A stretch of DNA of 64,000 nt from Bacteroidota bacterium (GTDB lineage Bacteria; Bacteroidota; Bacteroidia; Chitinophagales; Chitinophagaceae), in assembly GCA_018267925.1 (NCBI GenBank), contig JAFDXO010000196.1:62001-126000 (forward strand), read 5' to 3'. A program made the translations under genes and the position numbers. This document shows, in pieces, positions 44,221-53,855 of the stretch. The notes under the pieces are model-generated. The model was not told the origin of the DNA and ran no database searches. It saw nothing but the letters and a program-made list of their open reading frames with translations. Positions within the stretch are counted from its first letter, which is position 1. Every line of letters begins with the position of its first letter.

Positions 44221-45519
44221 ATGGTTTCACAAAAGATTACGATGGGCAACGATGGAAAAATCGTTGTTCCTGATTCACCAATTATTCCTTTTATCGAAGG
44301 AGATGGCATTGGGCCAGATGTATGGCATGCTTCAAAAGCTGTCATTGATGCATCTATCACCCATTGCTACGGCAACAAACGACAAATTCACTGGAAGGAA
44401 ATGCTTGCGGGAGAAAAAGCATTTAATCAAACCGGAGAATGGCTACCTAAAGAGACATTGAATATTGCGAATGACTATCTCGTTTCCATCAAAGGACCTC
44501 TTACAACGCCCGTTGGCGGCGGCATTCGTTCCCTTAATGTTGCCTTGAGGCAAACACTCGACTTATATGTTTGTCTTCGTCCTGTGCATTGGTTTCATGG
44601 CGTTCCTTCACCTGTTAAACACCCCGAAAATGTGGACATGGTTATCTTTCGAGAAAACACCGAAGATATTTATGCCGGCATAGAATTTAACTACAACACA
44701 CCAGAGGCAAAAGAGGTTTTTAAATTGTTAGAGAAACTCAATGTTTCTAATAAAGTTCGCTTCCCCGATACCAGTTCTTTTGGAATTAAACCGGTTTCTA
44801 AAGAGGGTACCGAACGCCTTGTACGAGCAGCTATTCAATATGCAGTAACCCACCATAAGCCATCCGTTACCTTAGTGCATAAAGGCAACATCATGAAGTT
44901 TACCGAAGGTGGATTCAAGCAATGGGGCTACGAATTGGCTGAAGCTGAATTTGGCAGTCAAACTTATACTTGGACACAATGGGAAAAAACCAAAGCTTCA
45001 ATGGGTGAAAATACAGCGAATGAAGAACTCAAACACGCTCAAGCGCAAGGTAAAATCATTGTAAATGATGTGATTGCCGACAATTTTTTACAACAAATAT
45101 TGCTTTCACCCAAAGATTATTCTGTCATTGCGACACTCAATCTAAATGGTGATTACATAAGCGACGCACTGGCTGCAGCAGTTGGAGGCATTGGTATAGC
45201 ACCCGGTGCCAATATCAATTACAACACCGGTCATGCTGTGTTTGAGGCTACCCATGGTACAGCTCCTCGTTTTGCCAATACTGACACGATGAATCCATCA
45301 TCTCTTTTATTGAGTGGGGTTATGATGTTGGAATATATCGGCTGGACAGAGGCCGCAAACTGCATTTTAAGCGCACTTAAAACAACAATCATGCGCAAAA
45401 GAGTTACTATTGACTTTTACAACCTGATGCACGATGCTACACTTTTGAAAACTAGTGAATTTGCACAGGAAATCATTAAAAATTTAGATACAAAAATTGC
45501 CATAGGAAAAGCAGACTAA
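44221..45519 (+). CDS. icd: Isocitrate dehydrogenase, NADP-type
   Basis: The 432-residue protein matches the bacterial homodimeric IDH. It has '[12 protein letters not shown]', the substrate Ser/Arg region '[23 protein letters not shown]', '[15 protein letters not shown]', and the metal Asp block '[21 protein letters not shown]'. It converts isocitrate to 2-oxoglutarate in the TCA cycle. It starts 79 bases after the cysteine hydrolase and is followed three bases later by deoC, so the two are co-transcribed. Confidence 0.93.
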   Translation: MVSQKITMGNDGKIVVPDSPIIPFIEGDGIGPDVWHASKAVIDASITHCYGNKRQIHWKEMLAGEKAFNQTGEWLPKETLNIANDYLVSIKGPLTTPVGGGIRSLNVALRQTLDLYVCLRPVHWFHGVPSPVKHPENVDMVIFRENTEDIYAGIEFNYNTPEAKEVFKLLEKLNVSNKVRFPDTSSFGIKPVSKEGTERLVRAAIQYAVTHHKPSVTLVHKGNIMKFTEGGFKQWGYELAEAEFGSQTYTWTQWEKTKASMGENTANEELKHAQAQGKIIVNDVIADNFLQQILLSPKDYSVIATLNLNGDYISDALAAAVGGIGIAPGANINYNTGHAVFEATHGTAPRFANTDTMNPSSLLLSGVMMLEYIGWTEAANCILSALKTTIMRKRVTIDFYNLMHDATLLKTSEFAQEIIKNLDTKIAIGKAD

Positions 45520-45522
45520 ACT

Positions 45523-46188
45523 ATGAACATAGCCACTTTTATAGATCATACTATTTTAAAGCCCACCACCACAACAGAAGAAATTACCAAACTATGTGAA
45601 GATGCTAAATTATATGGCTTTGCTGCTGTTTGTGTTCCTCCCTACTTTGTGCGTCAAGCTAAATTATTGCTTCAAGACACTTCCGTTAAAGTAGCCACAG
45701 TGATTGGTTTCCCGTTTGGATACAGCAGTACACGATCTAAATTAGAAGAAATAAAAGAGGCTTTAGCTGATGGTGTTGATGAAGTGGACATGGTTATCAA
45801 TCTTGCAGCCCTAAAATCCGGTGATTGGGAATATGTTGAGCATGAGACAGAACGATGTGTAGCATTGACTCACGCATCAAACAAGGTTTTAAAACTCATT
45901 GTAGAAAGTGGAATACTGACAGACTTAGAATTAGCAGGCTGCTGTGCCATTGTAAGGTCCACCAAAGCTGACTTTATCAAAACATCTACCGGCTATGCTG
46001 ACCAAGGAGCTACGCTTCATGCCGTACAACTCATGCGGCATCATCTGCCTTCTAATATTTTTATAAAAGCATCCGGTGGTATTCGTGATTTTGCATTTGC
46101 TAAAGAATTAATAGATGCCGGTGCCAATCGTATTGGCTGCTCTGCCAGTATCAAGATTTTGGAAGAAAGTAAAACACAAAAGCGATAG
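45523..46188 (+). CDS. deoC: Deoxyribose-phosphate aldolase
   Basis: The 221-residue TIM-barrel enzyme has 'IDHTILKPT', 'VATVIGFPFGYSST', 'DEVDMVINLAALKSGDW', the Schiff-base Lys in 'DFIKTSTGY' and 'KASGGIRDF'. It splits deoxyribose 5-phosphate to acetaldehyde and glyceraldehyde 3-phosphate in deoxynucleoside salvage. It lies three bases after icd. Confidence 0.96.
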   Translation: MNIATFIDHTILKPTTTTEEITKLCEDAKLYGFAAVCVPPYFVRQAKLLLQDTSVKVATVIGFPFGYSSTRSKLEEIKEALADGVDEVDMVINLAALKSGDWEYVEHETERCVALTHASNKVLKLIVESGILTDLELAGCCAIVRSTKADFIKTSTGYADQGATLHAVQLMRHHLPSNIFIKASGGIRDFAFAKELIDAGANRIGCSASIKILEESKTQKR

Positions 46189-46224
46189 CAGAATGATGTT
46201 TGCTAAAGGAAAATCATTTAACCA

Positions 46225-46686
46225 ATGAACAAACGTTTACATATCTATTTAATAGCTGCCTTCTTCTTGTGTCAATTTCCATCAAAGGCACAATCTATTG
46301 ATGATTCTACAGGCGTTATTGTACATACAGATCCTCGATTAGCAATCCTCATTGCTCCTGAAAACACGGGTTCAAACACAAGGAAAAACAATAGTCAAAT
46401 ACGCACGGGTTCAATTCATTCAGGGCGAGGTTATAGAGTGCAAATTTATAATGGTAGCGATCGTCATAAAGCTAATGCAGCAAAGGTTGACTTTATTCGT
46501 CGTTTCCCTTCTATTCGTTCTTATATAACCTATATCCAGCCTCAATTTCGAGTTAAAGTAGGCGATTTTCGCTCAAGAAGCGAAGCGCAAAAATTTATGT
46601 CACAACTAAGTGGAATTTATTCACCGCTAATGGTTGTGCCGGACATCATTGAAATCAACACCTTCAAAAATGATCAATCAAATTAA
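46225..46686 (+). CDS. Secreted SPOR-domain protein
   Basis: The 153-residue protein has a signal peptide ending 'SKAQ', a basic linker, and one SPOR domain at about residues 68-145 ('GYRVQIYNGSDRHKANAAK', 'FRVKVGDFRSRSEAQKFM'). SPOR domains bind denuded glycan strands of septal peptidoglycan. It is probably a periplasmic wall- or division-associated protein. The last 17 bases overlap the amidohydrolase start. Confidence 0.85.
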   Translation: MNKRLHIYLIAAFFLCQFPSKAQSIDDSTGVIVHTDPRLAILIAPENTGSNTRKNNSQIRTGSIHSGRGYRVQIYNGSDRHKANAAKVDFIRRFPSIRSYITYIQPQFRVKVGDFRSRSEAQKFMSQLSGIYSPLMVVPDIIEINTFKNDQSN

Positions 46687-47857
46687 AGAACGAGTAGCTG
46701 AATATTTCCCGGAAATTCAAGCCATTCGCCATCATATTCACGCCAATCCAGAGTTATCATTTCAAGAGTTTCATACAGCAAAGTTTATTTCTCAAAAGCT
46801 TACTGAGTTTGGCATCTCACATCAAACAGGTGTTGCCGGCACAGGTATAGTAGCTTTAATAGAAGGTAAAAACCCCGATAAATGCTGTATTGCTTTGCGT
46901 GCTGATTTGGACGCGCTTCCCATCACTGAAGCAAATGATGTTCCCTATAAATCTACAAACGTTGGTGTGATGCACGCATGTGGTCACGATGTTCATTCTA
47001 CTTGCCTTTTAGGAACAGCCAAAATCCTTCAAGAACTTCGCAACCACTTTGAAGGCACCATTAAACTTATTTTTCAACCGGGTGAAGAAAAGCACCCGGG
47101 CGGTGCCAGTTTGATGATCAAAGCAGGTGTTTTAACTAATCCTAAGCCCAATGCTATTTTTGCTTTGCATGTCTATCCTCATTTACCAAGTGGTACAGTC
47201 GGTTTTCGTTCCGGTCAATACATGGCAAGTGCAGATGAAATTTACATCACCATTGAAGGGAAAGGAGGGCACGCTGCCTTACCCCATCAAACTATTGATC
47301 CGATTGCTATTACAGCGCAAGTTGTAACAGCATTGCAACAAGTCGTGTCTAGAAAATCCAACCCTCTTATCCCTTCTGTTTTGACCTTTGGAAAAATTGC
47401 AGGCGGTTTTGCTACCAATGTCATTCCAGACAAGGTTGAGCTTCTCGGAACATTTCGCACTATGGACGAAACATGGCGATATGAAGCACACCAATGGATT
47501 CACACAATTACCGAACAGATTTGTCAGTCCTATGGAGCAAAAGCTACGGTAGAAATTCCGAAAGGATACCCCTCTTTATATAATGATCCGGAATTGACAA
47601 AATGGGCTGAAAATACCGCCGGTGCTTACTTAGAGAAAGACAATATACGCACACTAAACCAACGAATGGCAGCAGAAGATTTTAGTTTTTATACCCAAGA
47701 AATTCCAGGTTGCTTCTTTAGAATCGGGACTAATAAAAATGATGAATTATTTACAGCTCCGGTACACAATGCTCATTTTGATATTGATGAAGAAGCCTTA
47801 AAGACTGGAGTTGGAATATTTAGTTGGATTGCTTTGCAAGCTTTAGAACGCTACTGA
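46670..47857 (+). CDS. M20-family amidohydrolase (N-acyl amino acid or hippurate type)
   Basis: The 395-residue metallopeptidase has 'HIHANPELSFQEFHTAKF', the metal ligands in 'MHACGHDVHSTCLLG' and 'FQPGEEKHPGGA', and 'GKGGHAALPHQTIDPI' in the dimerisation domain. It should deacylate N-acyl amino acids or related amides in the cytoplasm. The ATG at 46670 lies within the SPOR gene; an upstream frame from 46634 would add a tail not conserved in the family. The overlap suggests translational coupling. Confidence 0.85.
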   Translation: MINQIKERVAEYFPEIQAIRHHIHANPELSFQEFHTAKFISQKLTEFGISHQTGVAGTGIVALIEGKNPDKCCIALRADLDALPITEANDVPYKSTNVGVMHACGHDVHSTCLLGTAKILQELRNHFEGTIKLIFQPGEEKHPGGASLMIKAGVLTNPKPNAIFALHVYPHLPSGTVGFRSGQYMASADEIYITIEGKGGHAALPHQTIDPIAITAQVVTALQQVVSRKSNPLIPSVLTFGKIAGGFATNVIPDKVELLGTFRTMDETWRYEAHQWIHTITEQICQSYGAKATVEIPKGYPSLYNDPELTKWAENTAGAYLEKDNIRTLNQRMAAEDFSFYTQEIPGCFFRIGTNKNDELFTAPVHNAHFDIDEEALKTGVGIFSWIALQALERY

Positions 47858-47949
47858 CAAACAAAATTAGTGTTGTAAAATTGCCATACCCTTCAAACAC
47901 CAAACTCTCTTATATCTTTGAAGCACCAAACCAGAACCGAACTTTAACA

Positions 47950-49581
47950 ATGAACCTCGAATACAACAAGAACGAAGATGCCATGAAGTTGGCAGTCAGT
48001 CAAATGAAACAGCGCCATGCTAAAGTAGCCCAAGGTGGTGGAAAAAAAGCAATGGACAAAGCACGTGAAAAAGGGAAAATGAGTCCCAGAGAGCGTATTC
48101 AATACCTAATTGACAAAGACACCCTCTTTACTGAAATAGGCTCATTTGCCGGATGGGAAATGTATGAAGAGCAGGGCGGATGCCCTTCCGGTGGTACGGT
48201 TGGCGGGTTAGGTTATGTTGCCGGTCGGCAATGTGTGATCATTGCCAACGACAACACGGTTAAAGCGGGTGCTTGGTTTCCCATCAGTGGGAAAAAGAAT
48301 TTGCGCTTGCAAGAAATAGCCATGGAAAACCATTTACCAGTCATTTATATTGTGGATAGTGCCGGTGTTTATCTACCCATGCAAGATGAAATATTTCCCG
48401 ACAAAGAACATTTTGGTCGCATATTCCGAAACAATGCTGTCATGAGTGCTATGGGCATTACTCAAATAGCAGCTGTCATGGGAAGTTGTGTAGCAGGAGG
48501 AGCCTATTTACCCATCATGAGCGACGAAACACTGATGGTGGAAGGCAATGGATCTATCTTTTTGGCAGGACCATATTTGGTCAAAGCTGCCATTGGCGAA
48601 GAAGTTGATATTCAAACTTTGGGCGGTGCCAAAACACACACAGAAATCAGTGGAATAGCCGACTATAAATTTGATACTGAACAAGAATGTTTAGATCAAG
48701 TACGCCGAATCATGGACAAAATGGGGCATCATAAAGAAAATGCCGGTTTTGATCGAATAACACCTAAAGATCCTTCCAAAAAAACAGAAGAAATTTATGG
48801 CTTCGTTAGCGTGGATAACTCCAAACCTTACGATGTGCTAAACGTTATTGATTGTATAGTAGATGCCAATAGTTTTGACCAATTTAAAGAAGACTATGGT
48901 AAAACAATAGTTTGCGGATATGCCAGAGTTGACGGGTGGGCAGTAGGCATAGTAGCTAATCAGCGCACAATTGTAAAGAGCGGCAAAAAGGAAATGCAAT
49001 TAGGCGGTGTTATTTACAATGATAGTGCAGATAAGGCTGCTCGGTTTATTCAAAACTGCAACCAGAAAAAAATTCCTCTTGTCTTTTTACAAGATGTTAC
49101 CGGTTTCATGGTTGGAAGCCGAAGCGAACATGCCGGCATTATCAAAGATGGAGCCAAATTGGTAAATGCTGTTGCTAATTCTGTTGTTCCTAAGATTACC
49201 ATTGTTACCGGAAACTCTTACGGAGCCGGCAACTATGCCATGTGTGGGAAAGCGTATGATCCACGATTTATCTATGCTTGGCCTAATGCAAAAATTGCCG
49301 TAATGGGCGGCGAGCAAGCTGCAAAAACATTACTTCAAATTCAAGTAGCTTCACTAAAAGCAAAGGGTGAAGAGATAGAACCCGAAAAAGAAAAAGATTT
49401 GCTTAAGAAAATTACTGAGCGCTACAACGCTCAAACTTCATCTTACTATGCTGCGGCCAGATTATGGGTTGACGAAATCATAGACCCTTCTGAAACTAGA
49501 CGCTTGATATCGGAAGGAATTAATGCAGCTAATCATGCACCTATTGAGAAAACATGGAACAGTGGCGTATTCCAAGTATAA
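47950..49581 (+). CDS. Acyl-CoA carboxylase carboxyltransferase subunit (methylcrotonyl-CoA carboxylase beta type)
   Basis: The 543-residue protein has the two crotonase-like halves of a biotin-dependent carboxyltransferase. The N-terminal half has 'KMSPRERIQYLIDKDT', 'IYIVDSAGVYLPMQ' and 'MGSCVAGGAYLPIMSDE'. The C-terminal half has 'LVFLQDVTGFMVGS' and 'ITVTGNSYGAGNYAMCG'-like blocks. The 'GGAYLPIMSDETLMVEG' form and the length favour MCC beta (leucine breakdown) over propionyl-CoA carboxylase. The biotin carboxylase subunit is not in the window. The frame is open from 47824 but the conserved start is the ATG at 47950. A terminator follows. Confidence 0.85.
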   Translation: MNLEYNKNEDAMKLAVSQMKQRHAKVAQGGGKKAMDKAREKGKMSPRERIQYLIDKDTLFTEIGSFAGWEMYEEQGGCPSGGTVGGLGYVAGRQCVIIANDNTVKAGAWFPISGKKNLRLQEIAMENHLPVIYIVDSAGVYLPMQDEIFPDKEHFGRIFRNNAVMSAMGITQIAAVMGSCVAGGAYLPIMSDETLMVEGNGSIFLAGPYLVKAAIGEEVDIQTLGGAKTHTEISGIADYKFDTEQECLDQVRRIMDKMGHHKENAGFDRITPKDPSKKTEEIYGFVSVDNSKPYDVLNVIDCIVDANSFDQFKEDYGKTIVCGYARVDGWAVGIVANQRTIVKSGKKEMQLGGVIYNDSADKAARFIQNCNQKKIPLVFLQDVTGFMVGSRSEHAGIIKDGAKLVNAVANSVVPKITIVTGNSYGAGNYAMCGKAYDPRFIYAWPNAKIAVMGGEQAAKTLLQIQVASLKAKGEEIEPEKEKDLLKKITERYNAQTSSYYAAARLWVDEIIDPSETRRLISEGINAANHAPIEKTWNSGVFQV

Positions 49582-49604
49582 ATTTCTCCTTTAAAATATT
49601 CTAT

Positions 49605-49637
49605 AAAAAGCTGCCCCTTTTCAGGTCAGCTTTTTTT
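49605..49637 (+). terminator. Terminator after the carboxyltransferase gene
   Basis: The arms 49605-49613 (AAAAAGCTG) and 49627-49635 (CAGCTTTTT) form a 9-bp stem that merges into a run of T residues. Confidence 0.75.
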
Positions 49638-49696
49638 TCTTTAGACTACGTGCCATTAACTAAACTAAACTAAATAAGACAGAATCAAAAAACCGT

Positions 49697-50278
49697 TTAC
49701 ATAGCCATATTATTCTTGAAAATCTTTACGGCAATAGCTAATAAGATTACTCCAAAAAACTTCCTTACTACTGAAATGCCTGAAGGGCCTAACATTCGCT
49801 CAACAAGATTGATAGATCGAAGTGTTATAAAAACCACTACCAGGTTTATAAGTATAGCAATTAATATGCTGAGTGCATTATATTCAGCCTTTAGCGACAT
49901 GATAGTTGTCAAAGTTCCCGATCCGGCTATAATAGGAAATGCAATGGGAACCACCGCACCCGAACGAATATCTTTTTCACTTCGAAAAAATTCAATTCCC
50001 AAAACCATTTCTAAGCCTAAAATAAAGATAACTATGGAGCCAGCAATGGCAAAAGAATGGATATCTAAACCCATAAAATTGAGCATTTGTTCGCCAACAA
50101 AAAAGAAAAGCAACATCAATGCCCCGGATACCAGCGTAGCTTGAGTAGCACTGATATCTCCCATTTTCTTTTTCAAAGAGATAATTACCGGAATAGAGCC
50201 AAGCACATCTATCACAGCAAACAGGGTGAATGTCAGTGTAACAATGTCTCCGATTTTAATTTTTTCAAAACCAAACAT
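49697..50278 (-). CDS. MarC-family inner-membrane protein
   Basis: The 193-residue protein has about six membrane segments, with 'LFAVIDVLGSIPVIISL' in the first and 'VPIAFPIIAGSGTLTTIMSL' in the middle, both hallmarks of the MarC (UPF0056) family. The cellular role of MarC proteins is not settled; a link to antibiotic resistance was withdrawn. It is a single gene, divergent from pepT. Confidence 0.88.
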   Translation of the reverse strand: MFGFEKIKIGDIVTLTFTLFAVIDVLGSIPVIISLKKKMGDISATQATLVSGALMLLFFFVGEQMLNFMGLDIHSFAIAGSIVIFILGLEMVLGIEFFRSEKDIRSGAVVPIAFPIIAGSGTLTTIMSLKAEYNALSILIAILINLVVVFITLRSINLVERMLGPSGISVVRKFFGVILLAIAVKIFKNNMAM

Positions 50279-50318
50279 GCGGTAAAGCTACAATAGTTTC
50301 AAGGCGCAGAAAGAATAC

Positions 50319-50326
50319 TATTTTTG
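50319..50326 (+). promoter_or_regulatory. Bacteroidota -7 element TATTTTTG for pepT
   Basis: An exact TAnnTTTG, with TTTC (50297-50300) 18 bases upstream as a near match to the -33 TTTG. It lies about 65 bases before the pepT ATG. Confidence 0.45.
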
Positions 50327-50391
50327 TCGCCCCAATTTATCTGGAAATCTTTTCTTGAATGGGAGGAATAAAAAAACTAACATTTTAAATC

Positions 50392-51642
50392 ATGTCTTTA
50401 AAAAACTATCATCATACCGTAGCTGATCGTTTCATGCGTTATGTTCAAATTGATACACAAAGCGATCCCAATTCACCATCACAACCATCAACTGAAAAGC
50501 AAAAGAACCTTAGCCGCTTATTAGTTGAAGAACTGCTTTCAATGGGTATTATGGATGCTGAATTAGATGATCATGGCTATGTTTATGCAACCATCAATTC
50601 TACAACGGAAAAAGATGTTCCCGTTTTATGCTATTGCGCACATGTTGATACAGCTCCGGATTGTAGCGGAACGAACGTGAAACCTATTTTGCACAAGAAT
50701 TGGAACGGAAAAGACATAGTGCTACCAGATGATCCCTCTATCCTTATTTCCACCTCAGAACATCCTTATTTATCTGAAAGAATTGGCGACGACATCATAA
50801 CAGCCTCCGGCACTACCCTCTTGGGTGCTGATGACAAAGCCGGTGTAGCCGTTATTATGGATTTGGCGAATTTCCTTTTGACCCATCCTGAAATTCCGCA
50901 TGGAAAAATCCGAATTCTTTTTACACCCGATGAAGAAATTGGGCGTGGCGTGCAGGCTGTAAACATGCAAAAATTAGGGGCACAATTTGGCTATACTCTT
51001 GATGGTGGTGAAAGAGCTCACCTTGAAGGAGAAACTTTTTCTGCTGATAGTGTCATCATAACATTTCACGGAATTAGCGCACACCCCGGTTATGCAAAAG
51101 ACAAAATGGTAAATGCCATGAAAATTGCCGGTACATTTTTAAGCAAATTACCCCGACAAGAATGGTGTCCAGAATCTACGGAAGGGATGGAAGGATTTGT
51201 GCATCCGGTTCGTATGGATGGCGTGTTAGAACAAGCTACCATACAATTTATCATTCGTGATTTTGAAACGGCAAAACTATCTGAACACGAAGCCAGGCTT
51301 CATTCATTGGCTGAAGAAACAGTAAAAGAATTTCCGGGTAGCAATATGGAATTTGTAGTAAAGGAACAATATCGAAACATGCGCGAAGTGTTAGATTCGC
51401 ACCCGCAAGTGATGCAATATGCAGAAGAAGCTTATCGCCGTGCAGCCATGCAACCACAACGAATGAGTGTGCGTGGTGGGACAGATGGCTCAAGGCTAAG
51501 TTTTATGGGATTACCTTGTCCTAATATATTCACGGGCGAAATGGGCATTCATAGTAAGCAAGAATATGTCAGTGTGCAGGATATGGAAAAGTCAGTTGAA
51601 ACTTTAGTGCATTTAGCAACCATTTGGGAAGAACATTCGTAA
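50392..51642 (+). CDS. pepT: Peptidase T (tripeptide aminopeptidase)
   Basis: The 416-residue M20B metallopeptidase matches PepT closely: 'RYVQIDTQSDPNS', zinc ligands in 'CAHVDTAPDCSG', 'LLGADDKAGVAVIMD', 'FTPDEEIGRG' and 'YTLDGGERAHLEGETF'. It removes the N-terminal residue of tripeptides in the cytoplasm. Length equals that of the family (about 410). It is followed by the DUF1573 gene after 37 bases. Confidence 0.95.
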   Translation: MSLKNYHHTVADRFMRYVQIDTQSDPNSPSQPSTEKQKNLSRLLVEELLSMGIMDAELDDHGYVYATINSTTEKDVPVLCYCAHVDTAPDCSGTNVKPILHKNWNGKDIVLPDDPSILISTSEHPYLSERIGDDIITASGTTLLGADDKAGVAVIMDLANFLLTHPEIPHGKIRILFTPDEEIGRGVQAVNMQKLGAQFGYTLDGGERAHLEGETFSADSVIITFHGISAHPGYAKDKMVNAMKIAGTFLSKLPRQEWCPESTEGMEGFVHPVRMDGVLEQATIQFIIRDFETAKLSEHEARLHSLAEETVKEFPGSNMEFVVKEQYRNMREVLDSHPQVMQYAEEAYRRAAMQPQRMSVRGGTDGSRLSFMGLPCPNIFTGEMGIHSKQEYVSVQDMEKSVETLVHLATIWEEHS

Positions 51643-51679
51643 ACTATTTCTTTTTTTTATCTTAAAAGACCTTTACAAA

Positions 51680-52180
51680 ATGAGCACACAACTAAAAACA
51701 ATTTTATTGACCGTACTAACTCTGTCCTTTTTTGTAGTTGCCTTAGTAGAGTTAAGTGGCGTAAGCAAAACTGCATTGTTCAATAAATTTAATGTCCAAC
51801 AAGCACAAGCACATCCACTAACAGAAACACCTGCCCAAGCTGCACCTCCTGCTTCAAACCTTCCCAAAACAACAATGGAATTTGCAGAAGTTAAACATAG
51901 TTTTGGCACCATCACAGAAGGAGAAAAAGTGCGATTTGCCTATAAATTCAAAAATACCGGTAGTAATCCCTTAGTTATTTCAAATGCAGTAGCTTCTTGT
52001 GGATGTACTGTTCCTTCTTATCCCAAAGAGCCTATTGCACCCGGTAAAGAAGGAGAAATCTTAGTAGAGTTTAACAGTCAAGGGCGTGTTGGTCATCAGC
52101 AAAAAAGTGTGTTAGTCTATTCAAATGCGCAACAGGAAGCCACTTCTATAGGATTTGATGTGGAGGTGAAAGAAAAATAA
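51680..52180 (+). CDS. DUF1573 domain protein, membrane-anchored
   Basis: The 166-residue protein has one N-terminal membrane segment (about 7-26), an Ala/Pro/Gln-rich linker and a DUF1573 Ig-like domain ('HSFGTITEGEKVRFAYKFKNTG', 'ASCGCTVPSYPKEPIAPGKEG'). The domain is widespread in Bacteroidota envelopes and of unknown function. Cys-Gly-Cys in the domain is conserved in the family. Confidence 0.85.
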   Translation: MSTQLKTILLTVLTLSFFVVALVELSGVSKTALFNKFNVQQAQAHPLTETPAQAAPPASNLPKTTMEFAEVKHSFGTITEGEKVRFAYKFKNTGSNPLVISNAVASCGCTVPSYPKEPIAPGKEGEILVEFNSQGRVGHQQKSVLVYSNAQQEATSIGFDVEVKEK

Positions 52181-52225
52181 TTTTACCCGAATTTATTTTA
52201 GAAAAATCATTCAACAACTTAGAAA

Positions 52226-52951
52226 ATGAACATCGCGCTCATTGGTTATGGAAAAATGGGGCAAGCAATTGAACAGATTGCTTTGTCTCGCGGACACGAA
52301 ATCGGGCTAAAAATTCGATCAAGCAATCAGGACGACTTAAATGAAACATCACTTCGAAACATTGATGTAGCTATAGAATTTACAAACCCCGAATCAGCTT
52401 TAAACAATGTTTTAAAATGCCTTCGTGCCGGCGTTCCAACTATTTGTGGCACCACCGGATGGAATCATGGATTAGCACAAGCAAAAATGACCACTATCGA
52501 GTGCAAAACAGCCTTTTTACAAGCTTCAAATTTCAGTATTGGTGTCAATCTTTTTTTTGAGGTAAATAAATATTTAGCAGCACTGATGAATGACCAAAAT
52601 GAATACGATATGGTGATTGAAGAAACACATCATACCCAAAAAAAGGATGCCCCCAGTGGAACAGCCATAACTCTTGCTGAACAAATATTAGAGAATATTT
52701 CTCGTAAAAAACATTGGACAAAAGATTTCAGTTCAGAACAAGACTCTCTTCCTATTATTGCACACCGAAAAGAAGATGTACCCGGAACGCACCATGTTCG
52801 CTATTTCTCGCCTATAGACGACATTGAAATCATCCATACAGCACACAATAGAAGCGGGTTTGCTAAAGGTGCCGTTTTAGCAGCAGAATTTATTGAAGGG
52901 AAAGAAGGGATTTTCTCCATGAAAGATGTTTTGGGAATTGACCGACTTTAA
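52226..52951 (+). CDS. dapB: 4-hydroxy-tetrahydrodipicolinate reductase
   Basis: The 241-residue protein has an NAD(P) motif 'ALIGYGKMGQAIE', 'CGTTGW', the catalytic region 'VIEETHHTQKKDAPSGTAI' and 'HRKEDVPGTHHVRY'. It makes tetrahydrodipicolinate for lysine and peptidoglycan. It is shorter than E. coli DapB (273), as is usual in Bacteroidota. It ends four bases before the convergent CxxC protein gene. Confidence 0.95.
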   Translation: MNIALIGYGKMGQAIEQIALSRGHEIGLKIRSSNQDDLNETSLRNIDVAIEFTNPESALNNVLKCLRAGVPTICGTTGWNHGLAQAKMTTIECKTAFLQASNFSIGVNLFFEVNKYLAALMNDQNEYDMVIEETHHTQKKDAPSGTAITLAEQILENISRKKHWTKDFSSEQDSLPIIAHRKEDVPGTHHVRYFSPIDDIEIIHTAHNRSGFAKGAVLAAEFIEGKEGIFSMKDVLGIDRL

Positions 52952-52955
52952 TTTT

Positions 52956-53186
52956 TTATTCTTCTTTCTTGGTCTGTCTTTGCCCACGCCACCAAACTAA
53001 GCCAATCGTACCAAGAATTGCCAAGGGAAAGAAAGCAAGATAAATAACACCACCATTCAATCCTTTTGCTGCCTTTCCATCCAATCCCGCTGCTGTTTTA
53101 GTGCAAACTGAACAGCCTTGAGCTTTTAATAAAACAGGTACAGAGAAAAATATGGAAATCAATACAATGACAATCCTACGTTTCAT
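52956..53186 (-). CDS. Small periplasmic/membrane CxxC protein of the oxidase operon
   Basis: The 76-residue protein has a signal sequence, then 'QGCSVCTKTAAG' and one C-terminal membrane segment followed by a basic tail. Small proteins with this Cys-x-x-Cys plus 'GLNGGVIYL' layout follow cytochrome oxidase genes in other Bacteroidota. It could take part in copper delivery or thiol chemistry at the CuA site. The role is inferred from context. Confidence 0.55.
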   Translation of the reverse strand: MKRRIVIVLISIFFSVPVLLKAQGCSVCTKTAAGLDGKAAKGLNGGVIYLAFFPLAILGTIGLVWWRGQRQTKKEE

Positions 53187-53275
53187 TCTAAAAAAATTTG
53201 GTCTTTATAGTATTCATTAAGACTGAAGAAAGTGATTTACAAAAACGAACTCAACCTTTGCAAAAATAACCCTTT

Positions 53276-53818
53276 TCAGCTGTAGTAAGGCGATATAAGC
53301 AAATAAACCAAAACACCTGTAATACTCACATAAAGCCACAAAGGAAAGGTATATCGTGCCAACTTTTTATGCTTTACATAATCACCCGAAAGTGCTCTAT
53401 AAGCAGTAAAGAGAATAAAAGGCAAAATGATGGAGGCAAGTAAAATATGAGTAATTAAAATAAAGAAATAAAAATAACGAATGCCCCCTTCACCACCAAA
53501 CTTTGTATCGCCGGCAAATAAATGATGAGCGATATAAGAAATCAGAAATAAAACAGACAATAGAATAGCAGAAAGCATCAAACTTCGATGCAATTTAAAA
53601 TTTCGCTTTTTGATTGCTATAAAAGCTAAAATCAACAGTACGGAAACACAGGAATTAATTATGGCATTGACAGTTGCAAAAACATGCACATCGAATCCAA
53701 GGTTGACGGATACTTTGAAGCGCGACAACATGGCAATAGCACCAAATACCAAAATGGAAACCAGTACAATCAACATACGGGCAACCTTATCATTCTTTTT
53801 AAAAACTGGTGAAAGCAT
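53276..53818 (-). CDS. DUF420 membrane protein (oxidase-associated)
   Basis: The 180-residue protein has five membrane segments and the DUF420 pattern 'VNAIINSCVSVLLILAF', 'KLHRSLMLSAILLSVLFLISY' and 'ITHILLASIILPFIL' with conserved His residues. This family is found with cytochrome c oxidase genes (CtaM-like in Gram-positives) and may help in its assembly. It lies 37 bases after the SCO gene. Confidence 0.8.
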   Translation of the reverse strand: MLSPVFKKNDKVARMLIVLVSILVFGAIAMLSRFKVSVNLGFDVHVFATVNAIINSCVSVLLILAFIAIKKRNFKLHRSLMLSAILLSVLFLISYIAHHLFAGDTKFGGEGGIRYFYFFILITHILLASIILPFILFTAYRALSGDYVKHKKLARYTFPLWLYVSITGVLVYLLISPYYS

Positions 53819-53855
53819 TGAATATAGAATAGCGTTACCGGGAGGTGTTGAAAAT

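Noticed and set aside
49716..50144. Plus-strand open frame opposite marC
   Set aside because: Antisense to a clear MarC-family gene; Lys/Ile/Pro-rich product typical of reversed membrane codons.
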